DNA of 64,000 bases from Cysteiniphilum sp. JM-1 (GTDB lineage: Bacteria; Pseudomonadota; Gammaproteobacteria; Francisellales; Francisellaceae), in contig NZ_VXKS01000010.1 of the NCBI RefSeq assembly GCF_008711525.1, positions 1 to 64,000 on the forward strand, read 5' to 3'. Made by a program: the position numbers and the translations under genes. Of this stretch, positions 6,860 through 15,217 are shown piece by piece. Numbering within the stretch: position 1 is the stretch's first letter; each line of letters opens with the position of its first letter. Below the pieces are notes generated by a model. The model saw only the letters and a program-made list of their open reading frames with translations, was not told where the DNA came from and ran no database searches.

Positions 6860-9092
6860 TGCAAAAATAAATCAGTATGAGTTTGCATTGAAAAATGTCT
6901 CATGCATGAGCTGTGTTGGCAAGATTGAATCAGCGCTTGCTAAAACACCGGAAATTACAGAAGGGCGCGTTAATTTTGCTGATAGAACCCTTCATGTTGA
7001 AACGCATCTTAAAGCACTAGATATTATTCAATGTTTAAAGCAATTAGGTTATATCGCTGAAGAAATCACCGAAGCCTCAGAGAAAGCTACATTGGCTGAA
7101 AAACCTAAGCTATGGCAGAAGGTAATTATCCCTGGTGTTTTTGGCTTGTTTTTAATGTTTTATGGTATGAGCTCATACTCGCCAGTAATTATGCCGCATA
7201 ACATAAATATATTTTGGCTTATTATGTCAGTGCTTACGCTTGTTATTATGGTTACATCAGCTGCACATTTATATAAATCAGCCTATAAAGCCTTTTTGCA
7301 GCATCACGCAACAATGGATACGCTGATTAGTTTAGGCACGATAGCCGCGTGGATTTATTCAATAATTGTGATTATAACGCCAACAATAATCCCTGAAAAT
7401 GCCAGACATAATTATCTTGAGGCAGCACTTATTATCATAGCACTGGTTAATCTTGGCGCTTGGTTAGAGCAAAAGGCACGTGGTAAAACATCCGAAGCCA
7501 TTAAACAACTTATTGGTTTGCAACCAAAGTTTGCCTATCGTATTAATGCTGATGGGCAAGAGGAGAAGGTTGAGATCGATCAGCTGAAACTGGGTGATGT
7601 AATCCGTGTTAAGCCTGGATCTAAAATTGCACTAGATGGTGAGATTATCGAGGGTAGCTCTTATGTTGATGAGTCTATGTTAACTGGTGAGCCCGTAGCC
7701 GTTGCAAAGTCAATGTCAGATAAAGTATTCTCAGGTACCATCAATAAAACGGGTAGTTTTAACTATCGTGTGACTAAACTCACTAAAGATACGATACTTG
7801 CGCAAATCATTGCATTGGTGAAACAAGCGCAAAATACCAAGCCATCTATTGCGCGCTTTGCCGATACGGTATCAGGCTATTTTGTCCCTTTTGTTATATT
7901 ATGCGCAATTGCAGCAGCACTTATTTGGTTTAATTTAGGATTTGGCATTGGTTTTATGCTCGTGTCAGGTATTACAGTACTTGTGATTGCCTGTCCGTGT
8001 GCACTAGGTTTGGCAACGCCAATTTCAATTATTGTGGGGATGGGTAAGGCCGCACAACTAGGCATTTTAATCAAAAATGGTGAAGCCTTACAAACTGCGA
8101 GTAAAATAACACATGTGGTGCTTGATAAAACCGGTACGATTACCAAAGGGAAACCTGAAGTTGTCAGTGTAACTTGTGTTGATGGTATTAATGAACAAGA
8201 TTTATTAAAAATAGCGGCGAGTGTAGAAGCACATTCTGAGCATCCATTGGCTGAAGCAATTGTCAAAAAAGTGTTAAATTCAGCAGAGCTATTACCCGTT
8301 AATAATTTCCAAAGTCATACAGGGTTTGGTGTGACAGGAGATGTCGACAGTCAGAATATTATCATTGGCAATCATAAAATGATGGCAAATCATGGCATTG
8401 AAAATCTCAAGTTAGAAGCACTTGCGACAACTAAAAGCCATGAAGGTCAAACGGTCATGTATGTGGCAGTTAACAAGGTATTAAGTGGCATTATTGCTGT
8501 TGCTGATCCCGTTAAAGAACATGCTAAAGAAGCCATTGATACATTCAAGCGCAATAACATTCAAATTACGATGATCACAGGTGACAATAAACAAACCGCG
8601 AAAGCAATTGCTAAAACGCTTGGTATAGATAAGGTCTTAGCCGAGAGTATGCCAGAGGATAAACTTAAGCATATCAAAGCTTTACAGCAGAAAAATGAAA
8701 CGGTTGCCATGGTTGGCGATGGGATTAATGACGCACCTGCATTAGCACAAGCGGATGTGGGTTTTGCGATTGGTAATGGCACAGATATTGCGATAGAAAG
8801 TGCCGATATTACTTTGATGCGCAGCTCACTTATGAATGTTGTTGATGCTATTTTGGTCTCACGGGCTACAATGAAGAATATCAAGCAAAATCTATTTGGT
8901 GCTTTTATCTACAATGGCTTGGGGATTCCAGTAGCTGCAGGGGTGTTATTCCCTGTTTTTGGTGTGCTTTTAAGTCCGATGATTGCAGCAGCTGCAATGG
9001 CTGCATCATCACTCACGGTTGTTACTAATGCAAATCGCCTACGGTTTTTTAAGGTTAAACATGTTAACCAATTTAAAGGAGAAGTAGTATGA
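6849..9092 (+). CDS. copA: Cu(I)-exporting P1B-type ATPase CopA
   Basis: A 747-residue inner-membrane copper exporter. It has a single N-terminal heavy-metal-associated domain with C19-M-S-C22, the transmembrane metal site C382-P-C384, actuator TGE (in MLTGEP), phosphorylation site D426KTGTITKG, the HP locus SEHPLAEA and hinge GDGINDAP (623-630). The last helices contain YNGLGIPVAAG and MAASSLTVVTNANRLR, the P1B-1 signatures for monovalent copper. Many CopA proteins have two metal-binding domains, so one is on the short side but common. It starts inside the regulator gene (11-nt overlap) and overlaps the next small ORF by 4 nt. Confidence 0.96.
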   Translation: MMNNAKINQYEFALKNVSCMSCVGKIESALAKTPEITEGRVNFADRTLHVETHLKALDIIQCLKQLGYIAEEITEASEKATLAEKPKLWQKVIIPGVFGLFLMFYGMSSYSPVIMPHNINIFWLIMSVLTLVIMVTSAAHLYKSAYKAFLQHHATMDTLISLGTIAAWIYSIIVIITPTIIPENARHNYLEAALIIIALVNLGAWLEQKARGKTSEAIKQLIGLQPKFAYRINADGQEEKVEIDQLKLGDVIRVKPGSKIALDGEIIEGSSYVDESMLTGEPVAVAKSMSDKVFSGTINKTGSFNYRVTKLTKDTILAQIIALVKQAQNTKPSIARFADTVSGYFVPFVILCAIAAALIWFNLGFGIGFMLVSGITVLVIACPCALGLATPISIIVGMGKAAQLGILIKNGEALQTASKITHVVLDKTGTITKGKPEVVSVTCVDGINEQDLLKIAASVEAHSEHPLAEAIVKKVLNSAELLPVNNFQSHTGFGVTGDVDSQNIIIGNHKMMANHGIENLKLEALATTKSHEGQTVMYVAVNKVLSGIIAVADPVKEHAKEAIDTFKRNNIQITMITGDNKQTAKAIAKTLGIDKVLAESMPEDKLKHIKALQQKNETVAMVGDGINDAPALAQADVGFAIGNGTDIAIESADITLMRSSLMNVVDAILVSRATMKNIKQNLFGAFIYNGLGIPVAAGVLFPVFGVLLSPMIAAAAMAASSLTVVTNANRLRFFKVKHVNQFKGEVV

Positions 9093-9238
9093 TTACGGTT
9101 ATTGTGAATTTTCTATTAATCATTATCGCCATTTTTGTAGTGTATTGGTTTTGGTTGTCGCAAGCAAAGATTGAGAAAATACAAAATAATATAGCGACGA
9201 TCACTGTTAAAGATGAGGGCTATAAAGCAAAGTTGTAA
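9089..9238 (+). pseudogene. truncated cupredoxin-like membrane protein remnant (49 codons)
   Basis: A 49-codon frame overlaps copA by ATGA and is preceded by AAAGGAG. It encodes a hydrophobic helix ending VVYWFWLSQAK, then IATITVKDEGYKAKL and a stop. Small membrane-anchored cupredoxin-domain proteins, often next to copper ATPases, begin with this kind of helix (WWFWLSKP) followed by a first strand of the form I-V-K-D-G-x-Y-x-P. Here the frame stops just after that strand, so the copper-binding part is missing. The end overlaps the convergent MipA gene by 19 nt. It could also be a genuine small membrane protein. Confidence 0.5.
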
Positions 9239-10089
9239 GTAAAGGAAACAACAGTTGTAAAAATATATTGATTGCTGACCATTGGGCTATTATAAACTTC
9301 ATTTGATAAACGGTTTAATCTGGTGGCAATGAAGATATTCCAATGTTTTGAAAAGTTTACTGCTGTCATCAAACCAATATAGGGGCTAAGTGCGCCATTT
9401 GTTGTGTATTGTGGCAACCCTGATTTCTGTGACTCAGGTGCTGTAATTCCATAGTAATAATCAGTGATTTCCTTGCTGCTATAACTTAAACCAATCGAAG
9501 GTGTAACAAAGAAAATTAACTTTGTATTTACTGGCAATATCAGACGTTTACTATATTCAGCACTTAGCAAATAACCGTTGGTGCGCGTTGTAACATCAAT
9601 ATTAGCAGCGAATGCTAAATCACCATAAGTGCTTTTGAAACCTTGGGTGAGTCCCAACATTACAAGGTAGTTGCGATTATCAAGCTGTTGTAACTGCGGA
9701 TCATCACTTTGACTAGCCCTAAATATTTCAGGATATAGAAATAACTGTGCTTGTGTTTTAGTGTGCTTGGTATTTAAAAATCGGTAAGCAATATATGGTC
9801 CATTGATCGAGAGATTTTCACCTTGATAGCTAATGACGGGGATGGGTAAGATAGTTGGCGAGGTATTTTTATAAGGATTTGGCGAAAAAATACCACCAAA
9901 GCCGATGCCAAAAGGGTATGCTTCCGGTTTGAAAGCTTTATATTCATTATTGAGTTGTTTCGCTTTAGTATTATCAGTCGCAGTGATCGTCTTGGTATTG
10001 TTGTCTGAATTATGAATGTCAGAATATGCGGGCGCAGAAAGCGCCAATAAAAGATAAAAAGATATTGTAGCAAGATCTTTTTTCATCAT
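9220..10089 (-). CDS. MipA/OmpV-family outer membrane protein
   Basis: A 289-residue predicted outer-membrane beta-barrel. The N-terminus is a signal peptide (KKDLATISFYLLLALSAPAYSD, cut near residue 24). After a short linker come alternating amphipathic strands, with the family patterns LPIPVISYQGENLSINGPYIAYRF and YYYGITAPESQKSGLPQY, and a C-terminal strand ending in F-A-L. MipA/OmpV proteins are scaffolds or porin-like proteins in the outer membrane; the substrate is unknown. It is convergent with and overlaps the copper operon remnant by 19 nt; a link to copper stress is not shown. Confidence 0.8.
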   Translation of the reverse strand: MMKKDLATISFYLLLALSAPAYSDIHNSDNNTKTITATDNTKAKQLNNEYKAFKPEAYPFGIGFGGIFSPNPYKNTSPTILPIPVISYQGENLSINGPYIAYRFLNTKHTKTQAQLFLYPEIFRASQSDDPQLQQLDNRNYLVMLGLTQGFKSTYGDLAFAANIDVTTRTNGYLLSAEYSKRLILPVNTKLIFFVTPSIGLSYSSKEITDYYYGITAPESQKSGLPQYTTNGALSPYIGLMTAVNFSKHWNIFIATRLNRLSNEVYNSPMVSNQYIFTTVVSFTYNFAL

Positions 10090-10106
10090 ATGAATGTCGT
10101 CCTATC

Positions 10107-10709
10107 TTATTTGGCATTTGGGTTACTGCAAATTAACGCATATAACTGAATGATTAAATCAGTGAGTCTCTCTAGTGATTTATTACGTTGATCTAATGAT
10201 AAATGCTCGAAATCGCAATCATCATCAAACCCTAAAATATCATCAATAACGGCTTCAATTTGCGGATTTAATATCCAAGCATCTACGAAGTACTCAAAGC
10301 CACGTTCAAAACCATCAAGCCATAGATCAATCGCAGGCAATGCTTGATCATTATGCATTTCGTGATAAACAAGTGGTTCAAACTCAGTCAGCTCATTGGC
10401 AAATGCTTTTTTGACACGGCTGTGTTCAGCAATCAATAACTTTATCAGTTTTTCTTTTTCTGCTTGAGATGTAAATTGAGGTAGTGCATCTTCTTGCCAA
10501 ACACCTTCTAACCAATCGTCATGATCTATCATGTCAGGGCAAAGCAATACCGCTGTCAGATATCCATCTAACATAGATAGTGAAAAAATATGCTCATCTT
10601 TATCAAAATCATCGGCAGGTTCTGGATATAAATTAAGAAGCAGATCATCGAGCTCATTAGCTTTATTTGAATCGAATTTAGTGTGTTTACTTGAGGCTTT
10701 GTTATGCAT
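10107..10709 (-). CDS. UPF0149 (YecA/YgfB-like) family protein
   Basis: A 200-residue acidic cytoplasmic protein. The stretch IFSLSMLDGYLTAVLLCPDMI followed by W-L-x-x-W, and later DGFERGFEYFVDAW, matches the UPF0149 helical family: metal-poor, no catalytic residues, function poorly known. YecA-type members usually end in a zinc-binding SEC-C motif (CPCGSGKKYK); this one ends LIQLYALICSNPNAK and lacks it. It lies 17 bp before the mipA start in the same direction, so the two may share a transcript. Confidence 0.7.
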   Translation of the reverse strand: MHNKASSKHTKFDSNKANELDDLLLNLYPEPADDFDKDEHIFSLSMLDGYLTAVLLCPDMIDHDDWLEGVWQEDALPQFTSQAEKEKLIKLLIAEHSRVKKAFANELTEFEPLVYHEMHNDQALPAIDLWLDGFERGFEYFVDAWILNPQIEAVIDDILGFDDDCDFEHLSLDQRNKSLERLTDLIIQLYALICSNPNAK

Positions 10710-10891
10710 AATGCATCCTTGTTTTTTGTTATTGGGTCAAACTAGGAAGAGAGTATAGTCAAACTGAGCCGGTGAATCAAAATAAACACTAAGCTTCATA
10801 CGGAATAAAGCAAAAAAGCCATGGCAGAAAGGCTGTAAAATGCTTGATGAGTGTTATATACTGGCACAAGCATTAAACGTAACTTAATCAG

Positions 10892-11533
10892 TTGAAGATG
10901 AAGACAGCAAAAGTAATTGCCCTTTTACAACAAAAAGGTGGCTCTGGTAAGACAACAACCGCAATGAATATTTATGGTGGACTTAAGGAATTAGGTCATT
11001 CTGTATTAGTTATTGATATGGATAAAGACAAGCCAGATGCTTGGTCATGGGCAGCTAAAAATGAAGACTCGGCTGATAGTGTTATTCAAGTGGATGAAAA
11101 GCATGCCAGAGAGGCAATTGCAGAAGTTAAATCAAAAGTCGATTATATCGTTATTGATACACCACCAAATTTTCAAACGGCAGCCTTAAAGGCGGCCTTA
11201 CTAGCTGATTTAGTGATTATTCCAGCAGCGCCCAGTGGCATGGATTTATCAGGCCTTCTTGAAGCAAAAGATCTAGCGTTAACTGCTGATCGCCCTTATA
11301 AGCTACTGGCTAATCGCGTCGTTAAAGGCTCAAACATGTCACGCAGCTTGCTTAATGTGTTAGAAGAAGAAGGTAAATCTTTTAGTACGTTTATTCCGCA
11401 AAGTGTTAAGTTTGTCGAAGCTGAGGCCTCTGGTATGTATATTGGCGATTACGCACCTGAGAGCAATGTCCATGTTCAAGTCAGAAGGTTAGCTAAGGAA
11501 ATCGTGGCTTCATTCTTAAGGGTGACTGCATGA
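10892..11533 (+). CDS. parA: ParA-family partitioning ATPase
   Basis: A 213-residue deviant-Walker ATPase. KGGSGKTT (15-22) is the ParA/MinD P-loop with the signature lysine, DMDKDKPDA is the switch I region, and VIDTPPNF is Walker B. The short form without an N-terminal helix-turn-helix is typical of type Ib plasmid ParA and small chromosomal homologues. The start is TTG at 10892 or ATG at 10898 (MKTAKVIALL); neither has a clear ribosome site. Its stop overlaps the parB start (ATGA). It is likely to move a ParB-bound cargo; no gidA/gidB neighbours of a standard chromosomal locus are seen. Confidence 0.88.
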   Translation: MKMKTAKVIALLQQKGGSGKTTTAMNIYGGLKELGHSVLVIDMDKDKPDAWSWAAKNEDSADSVIQVDEKHAREAIAEVKSKVDYIVIDTPPNFQTAALKAALLADLVIIPAAPSGMDLSGLLEAKDLALTADRPYKLLANRVVKGSNMSRSLLNVLEEEGKSFSTFIPQSVKFVEAEASGMYIGDYAPESNVHVQVRRLAKEIVASFLRVTA

Positions 11534-12438
11534 GTGCCAAAATATCCTTAGCCAATAGAAAAAGGGTGCATGAATTGGGGAGCACTGATGGCAGCGCTGA
11601 TAATAAAAAGGAAGCGTTACTGGCACTTAAGCTTAAAACTTTAAACGAACATGCAGCACAATCAGGTGGGTTGCTTAATATCAATTTAAATGAATTAATG
11701 CCTGATCCAAATCAGCCGCGTAAGATCTTTAGAAATATTGATACTTTGGCGCAGAGTATCGCGCAAAAAGGCATTATCCAACCGATTATTGTAACGCCTA
11801 AAAAGGATGATGGTTTTTATCATATTATTGCTGGTGAGCGCAGGTTTAGAGCGGCAAAAGAGCTTAAGCTTGAAAGTGTGCCATGCATTTTACGTGATGA
11901 AGCAGATAATGATATTTTAATTATTCAATTGCTTGAGAACGAGCAACGTGAAAAAGTCTCTCCCTTTGAAGAAGCGGATGCTTTAACTGAGCTTGTAATG
12001 AAGCGCAAAGTGAACAAAGCAGAAGTTGCTGAATCTTTAGGGCGTGAACCAAGCTGGGTATCAATGCGCTTAAAACTTGCCAAATCGTCACAAGCAATTC
12101 GTCTGTTAAGTCAAGATGGTTTGATCGATGATGTGCGTACACTCTATGAATTAAAAAAGCTTGAGGATGAATTACCGCAAGTTGCCAATCAATTTGTGCA
12201 AAAAGTGCGAGAGAATAAAATTCATGGCGCTTATCGCCAAGCGATCAAGCGTGCTAAAGAAACATGGTATAAGAAACAAGATAAGCTTGACGACAAAGAA
12301 AGCTCAATTCAGATTGAAGAAATCTTGAATTTAGATGATGGGGTAATCGGCTTTAAAGCAGATAAAGAACATGCCAGTAAACTCTATACGTTCAAGTTAT
12401 CAAAAGCAGCATTAATGCAGCTCAAAGAGATGATTTAA
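11530..12438 (+). CDS. parB: ParB-family partition protein
   Basis: A 302-residue ParB/Spo0J-type protein. The N-terminal ParB domain contains DPNQPRKIF and the CTPase/arginine patch box GERRFRAAKEL; a central helix-turn-helix is seen at KAEVAESLGREPSWVSMRLKLA. The C-terminal part is charged and probably forms the dimer interface. It overlaps parA by 4 nt, so the two are translationally coupled. ParB binds a centromere-like site and loads a clamp; no site resembling chromosomal parS (TGTTTCACGTGAAACA) is visible nearby. It may be the main chromosomal pair or a plasmid-derived one. Confidence 0.88.
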   Translation: MSAKISLANRKRVHELGSTDGSADNKKEALLALKLKTLNEHAAQSGGLLNINLNELMPDPNQPRKIFRNIDTLAQSIAQKGIIQPIIVTPKKDDGFYHIIAGERRFRAAKELKLESVPCILRDEADNDILIIQLLENEQREKVSPFEEADALTELVMKRKVNKAEVAESLGREPSWVSMRLKLAKSSQAIRLLSQDGLIDDVRTLYELKKLEDELPQVANQFVQKVRENKIHGAYRQAIKRAKETWYKKQDKLDDKESSIQIEEILNLDDGVIGFKADKEHASKLYTFKLSKAALMQLKEMI

Positions 12439-12462
12439 AGAGTTGGGGTTTAAGAGGTCTTA

Positions 12463-13182
12463 ATGAAAATAGCCTTACTGCAAGCTGATCATATTCCAGA
12501 ATATCGCCACTGTGTTTCAGGGGGTAATTACCCTGATATGTTTGCCAATCTTTTTTTGAAAGTCTCAACCATTGTCGATATTGATGTTTTTGATGTGACT
12601 GTTGGTGAATACCCAAAGGATATCAATCATTATGACAAGTTTATTATTACCGGCAGCAAAGCAACATCATTTGAACGTTTGCCATGGATTTGTGCCCTAG
12701 AAAATTACATAAAGACACTGTTTAGTTTGCACAAAAAGATGATTGGTATTTGCTTTGGTCATCAAATCCTAGCGCAAGCCTTAGGTGGACGTGTTGAACG
12801 CTCTGTTAAGGGCTGGGGTGTTGGTGTACAGTGCATTAAAATACTTGAAAGACAAGCTTGGATGTGTCCATTTCACGATCATTTGAGCTTGGCTTTTTAT
12901 CATCAAGATCAAGTGGTTGAGCTGCCGAAAGGCGCCACTTTAATTGCCACAAACACCTTTTGTCCTGTACAGATGTTTGTCATTGATAATTTAGTGTGGG
13001 GAATGCAAGCACATCCAGAGATGTTGCGCGCGCATAATCATTTATTAATAAAAGAGCAAAAAGAAGCATTATCACATTGCTTTGAGTCAGGCATAGATAG
13101 CTTGAGAATGCGTGATCACGGTAGGGTGGTTGCGCAATGGATGGTTAATTTTTTTGAAGGAGCTAACGATGACTGTTGGTAG
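12463..13182 (+). CDS. class I glutamine amidotransferase-like protein
   Basis: A 239-residue stand-alone class I glutamine amidotransferase domain (GMP-synthase-like group). The catalytic triad is in place: nucleophile C97 in GICFGHQILAQALGG, and H184 and E186 in MQAHPEM. Such proteins hydrolyse glutamine or gamma-glutamyl compounds and supply ammonia or degrade the substrate; the partner is unknown. It follows parB by 24 bp and overlaps the SGNH hydrolase by 14 nt, so it is probably in the same operon. Confidence 0.85.
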   Translation: MKIALLQADHIPEYRHCVSGGNYPDMFANLFLKVSTIVDIDVFDVTVGEYPKDINHYDKFIITGSKATSFERLPWICALENYIKTLFSLHKKMIGICFGHQILAQALGGRVERSVKGWGVGVQCIKILERQAWMCPFHDHLSLAFYHQDQVVELPKGATLIATNTFCPVQMFVIDNLVWGMQAHPEMLRAHNHLLIKEQKEALSHCFESGIDSLRMRDHGRVVAQWMVNFFEGANDDCW

Positions 13183-14050
13183 TATTGTAGTATTTGGCGA
13201 TAGCTTGCAAGATAATGGCAATTTAATTAAAACACTGGAAATTCCAGGGGTACCTTATGATCGTGGGCGCTTTAGCGATGGATTGGTTGCTTGTGAGTAT
13301 CTTGGCAAGATGCTCAAAGAAAAGCAGCAAACAGTAGCGGATATTAAAGTAAATAATTATGCCATAGGTGGTGCATGCACCTCAGGTAAAAATCCAAAAT
13401 CATTATTAACAGCGCATTCTTTTTCAGTACAAAATCAGATTGATCGCTATGTTGCTCGACAAGGGCGCTTTGCTGATGATGCGCTTATTATGCTAAATGG
13501 TGGTGGCAATAACTTTTTATTTGCTGTGCATAATGAAAAACCTTTCTTAAACTTTCCCGCGGTCTATCGCGTTGCCAGTGATTTACTTTCTAGTATTGAT
13601 CGAGTCATTAAGCTTGGTGCCAAGAGAGTTGTTGTCTGGAATGTGCCAGATGTGACTGTCGCACCTGCTTATGAGGTGACACCTTTTCCAAAGCCTGTAG
13701 TTATTTGGCTTAAGAAATATATCAAGCGTAATATTATCAAGCAGAATAAGCAGCTTGAAATCGGTGTTAATAAGCTTAAAGAGAAATATCCTTTCGTACA
13801 GATTCATTTATTTGATGCCTATGCCTTATTGCACGAAGCCTTAGAAACACCAATGGCATTTGGTTTTGATAATGCAACGGAAGCCTGTATTAGAAGCTTT
13901 GGTGGTGTTGATGCTAATGGTGAAATCCAAACAGATATTCCGATTGAACATGATCCACAGACACATTTATTTTGGGATTATGTTCACCCAACAACCAAAG
14001 CACAAAAGATGCTTGCTGAGAAAATATTTGACTTACTACATCCGCTGTAG
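13169..14050 (+). CDS. SGNH/GDSL-family lipase or esterase
   Basis: A 293-residue serine hydrolase. Block I is VFGDSLQDNGN with nucleophile S12; block III is NGGGNNF; block V is WDYVHPT with the Asp and His of the triad. The closest visible style is the GDSL lipase/phospholipase group including Legionella PlaA/PlaC. No signal peptide is seen, so it is either cytoplasmic or exported without cleavage. I chose the ATG at 13169 because GAAGGAG lies just upstream and block I then falls at the usual N-terminal position; a longer frame exists from 13112. It overlaps the amidotransferase gene by 14 nt. Confidence 0.85.
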   Translation: MTVGSIVVFGDSLQDNGNLIKTLEIPGVPYDRGRFSDGLVACEYLGKMLKEKQQTVADIKVNNYAIGGACTSGKNPKSLLTAHSFSVQNQIDRYVARQGRFADDALIMLNGGGNNFLFAVHNEKPFLNFPAVYRVASDLLSSIDRVIKLGAKRVVVWNVPDVTVAPAYEVTPFPKPVVIWLKKYIKRNIIKQNKQLEIGVNKLKEKYPFVQIHLFDAYALLHEALETPMAFGFDNATEACIRSFGGVDANGEIQTDIPIEHDPQTHLFWDYVHPTTKAQKMLAEKIFDLLHPL

Positions 14051-14097
14051 TGTATTTTAACCATGATTTAATTTGTTAAACAACAAGGACAAAATAG

Positions 14098-15108
14098 ATG
14101 ATCGTATTAGCTGGTGATGTTGGTGGAACCAATACACGTTTGCAGTTGACTGAGTATAAAGACAAAAAGTCAAAAGTATTATTTGCTAAAAAATATTTAG
14201 CCGTTGATTTTAAAAGCTTATCCGCCATTATTGAGAAGTTTCTTTCCGAATCGGCGATTGATAAGGCGTTGATTAAAGCTGCTTGCATTGCTGTGGCAGG
14301 TCCTGTTAAAAATGGTGCGATTGAATTTACCAATCTACCGTGGGGACTTACGGAAACCGAGTTAGCTGAAGTATTAACGCTTGATATTAGTAAGGTTAAA
14401 TTAATTAATGATTTTGCCTCTATCGGTTATGGCTTAGACTCTGTGGAAACCAAAGACTTAGTCTGTCTACAACAGGCGCCGATTGATCAAAATGCACCTG
14501 TTGCAATGGTTGGTGCGGGCACTGGCATTGGTATGGGGATCGTTACTAAGCATGATAACAAGACCTTTGTTTACCCAAGCGAAGGAGGGCATCAAGATTT
14601 TGCACCTGTTGATGATGAACAGATTGGCTTGTTTCAATTTTTAAAGAAGAAGCTGCATCGTGTGTCCATCGAACGTATTTGTTGCGGTCCTGGTCTTGTT
14701 AATATATATAAATACGTCGTTGCTAACCCTTTATATAATCAACCAGAGTCACCTGAATTAAGACGCGATATGCATAAAGGTGGCGATCAAGCGCAGCTGA
14801 TTACGCAATATGCCGTTGAAAAGGGTGATCCGATGTCATTAAGAGCCGTCGATATCTTTATTCGAGTTTATGGCGCAGTTGCTGGAAATATGGCGCTAGC
14901 CACTTTGCCAAAACGTGGGCTTTATATTGTTGGCGGCATTGCGCCAAAGCTTATTAAGCAAATGCAAGATGGCCGCTTTATGAAAAACTTCCATGATAAA
15001 GGACGTATGACGGGGTTAATGAAAGAGATTCCGGTTTTTGTCGTGATGGATACTGATGTAGGTATAAAAGGGGCTAGCGCTTTTGCCTTGTCATTGTGCG
15101 AAAAATAA
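14098..15108 (+). CDS. glk: glucokinase
   Basis: A 336-residue proteobacterial-type glucokinase (not ROK). The phosphate-binding motif GDVGGTNTRL is at the N-terminus. Further family motifs are LINDFASIGYG, GAGTGIGMG, EGGHQDFAP (with substrate-binding Glu/His) and GGIAPK near the end. It phosphorylates glucose with ATP to feed glycolysis. Length is slightly above the 321 residues of the E. coli enzyme. AAGGAC lies 8 nt before the ATG. It stands in the same direction as the SGNH hydrolase, 47 bp downstream. Confidence 0.93.
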   Translation: MIVLAGDVGGTNTRLQLTEYKDKKSKVLFAKKYLAVDFKSLSAIIEKFLSESAIDKALIKAACIAVAGPVKNGAIEFTNLPWGLTETELAEVLTLDISKVKLINDFASIGYGLDSVETKDLVCLQQAPIDQNAPVAMVGAGTGIGMGIVTKHDNKTFVYPSEGGHQDFAPVDDEQIGLFQFLKKKLHRVSIERICCGPGLVNIYKYVVANPLYNQPESPELRRDMHKGGDQAQLITQYAVEKGDPMSLRAVDIFIRVYGAVAGNMALATLPKRGLYIVGGIAPKLIKQMQDGRFMKNFHDKGRMTGLMKEIPVFVVMDTDVGIKGASAFALSLCEK

Positions 15109-15217
15109 TCCTAGTATTTTTAGAGATTTGCGATAAGATGAGCAGTGGAGATTCATTTTTCGCTTTGCGTTTTCGCATTTTTGTTTTTTGCTGAATTAAC
15201 TTAGAAAAAGGATACGT

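Noticed and set aside
7877-8884. Long antisense frames inside copA
   Set aside because: They are shadows of the copA codon pattern without ribosome sites or recognisable domains.
10710-13200. parS centromere near parAB
   Set aside because: No sequence resembling TGTTTCACGTGAAACA could be found by eye around the operon.
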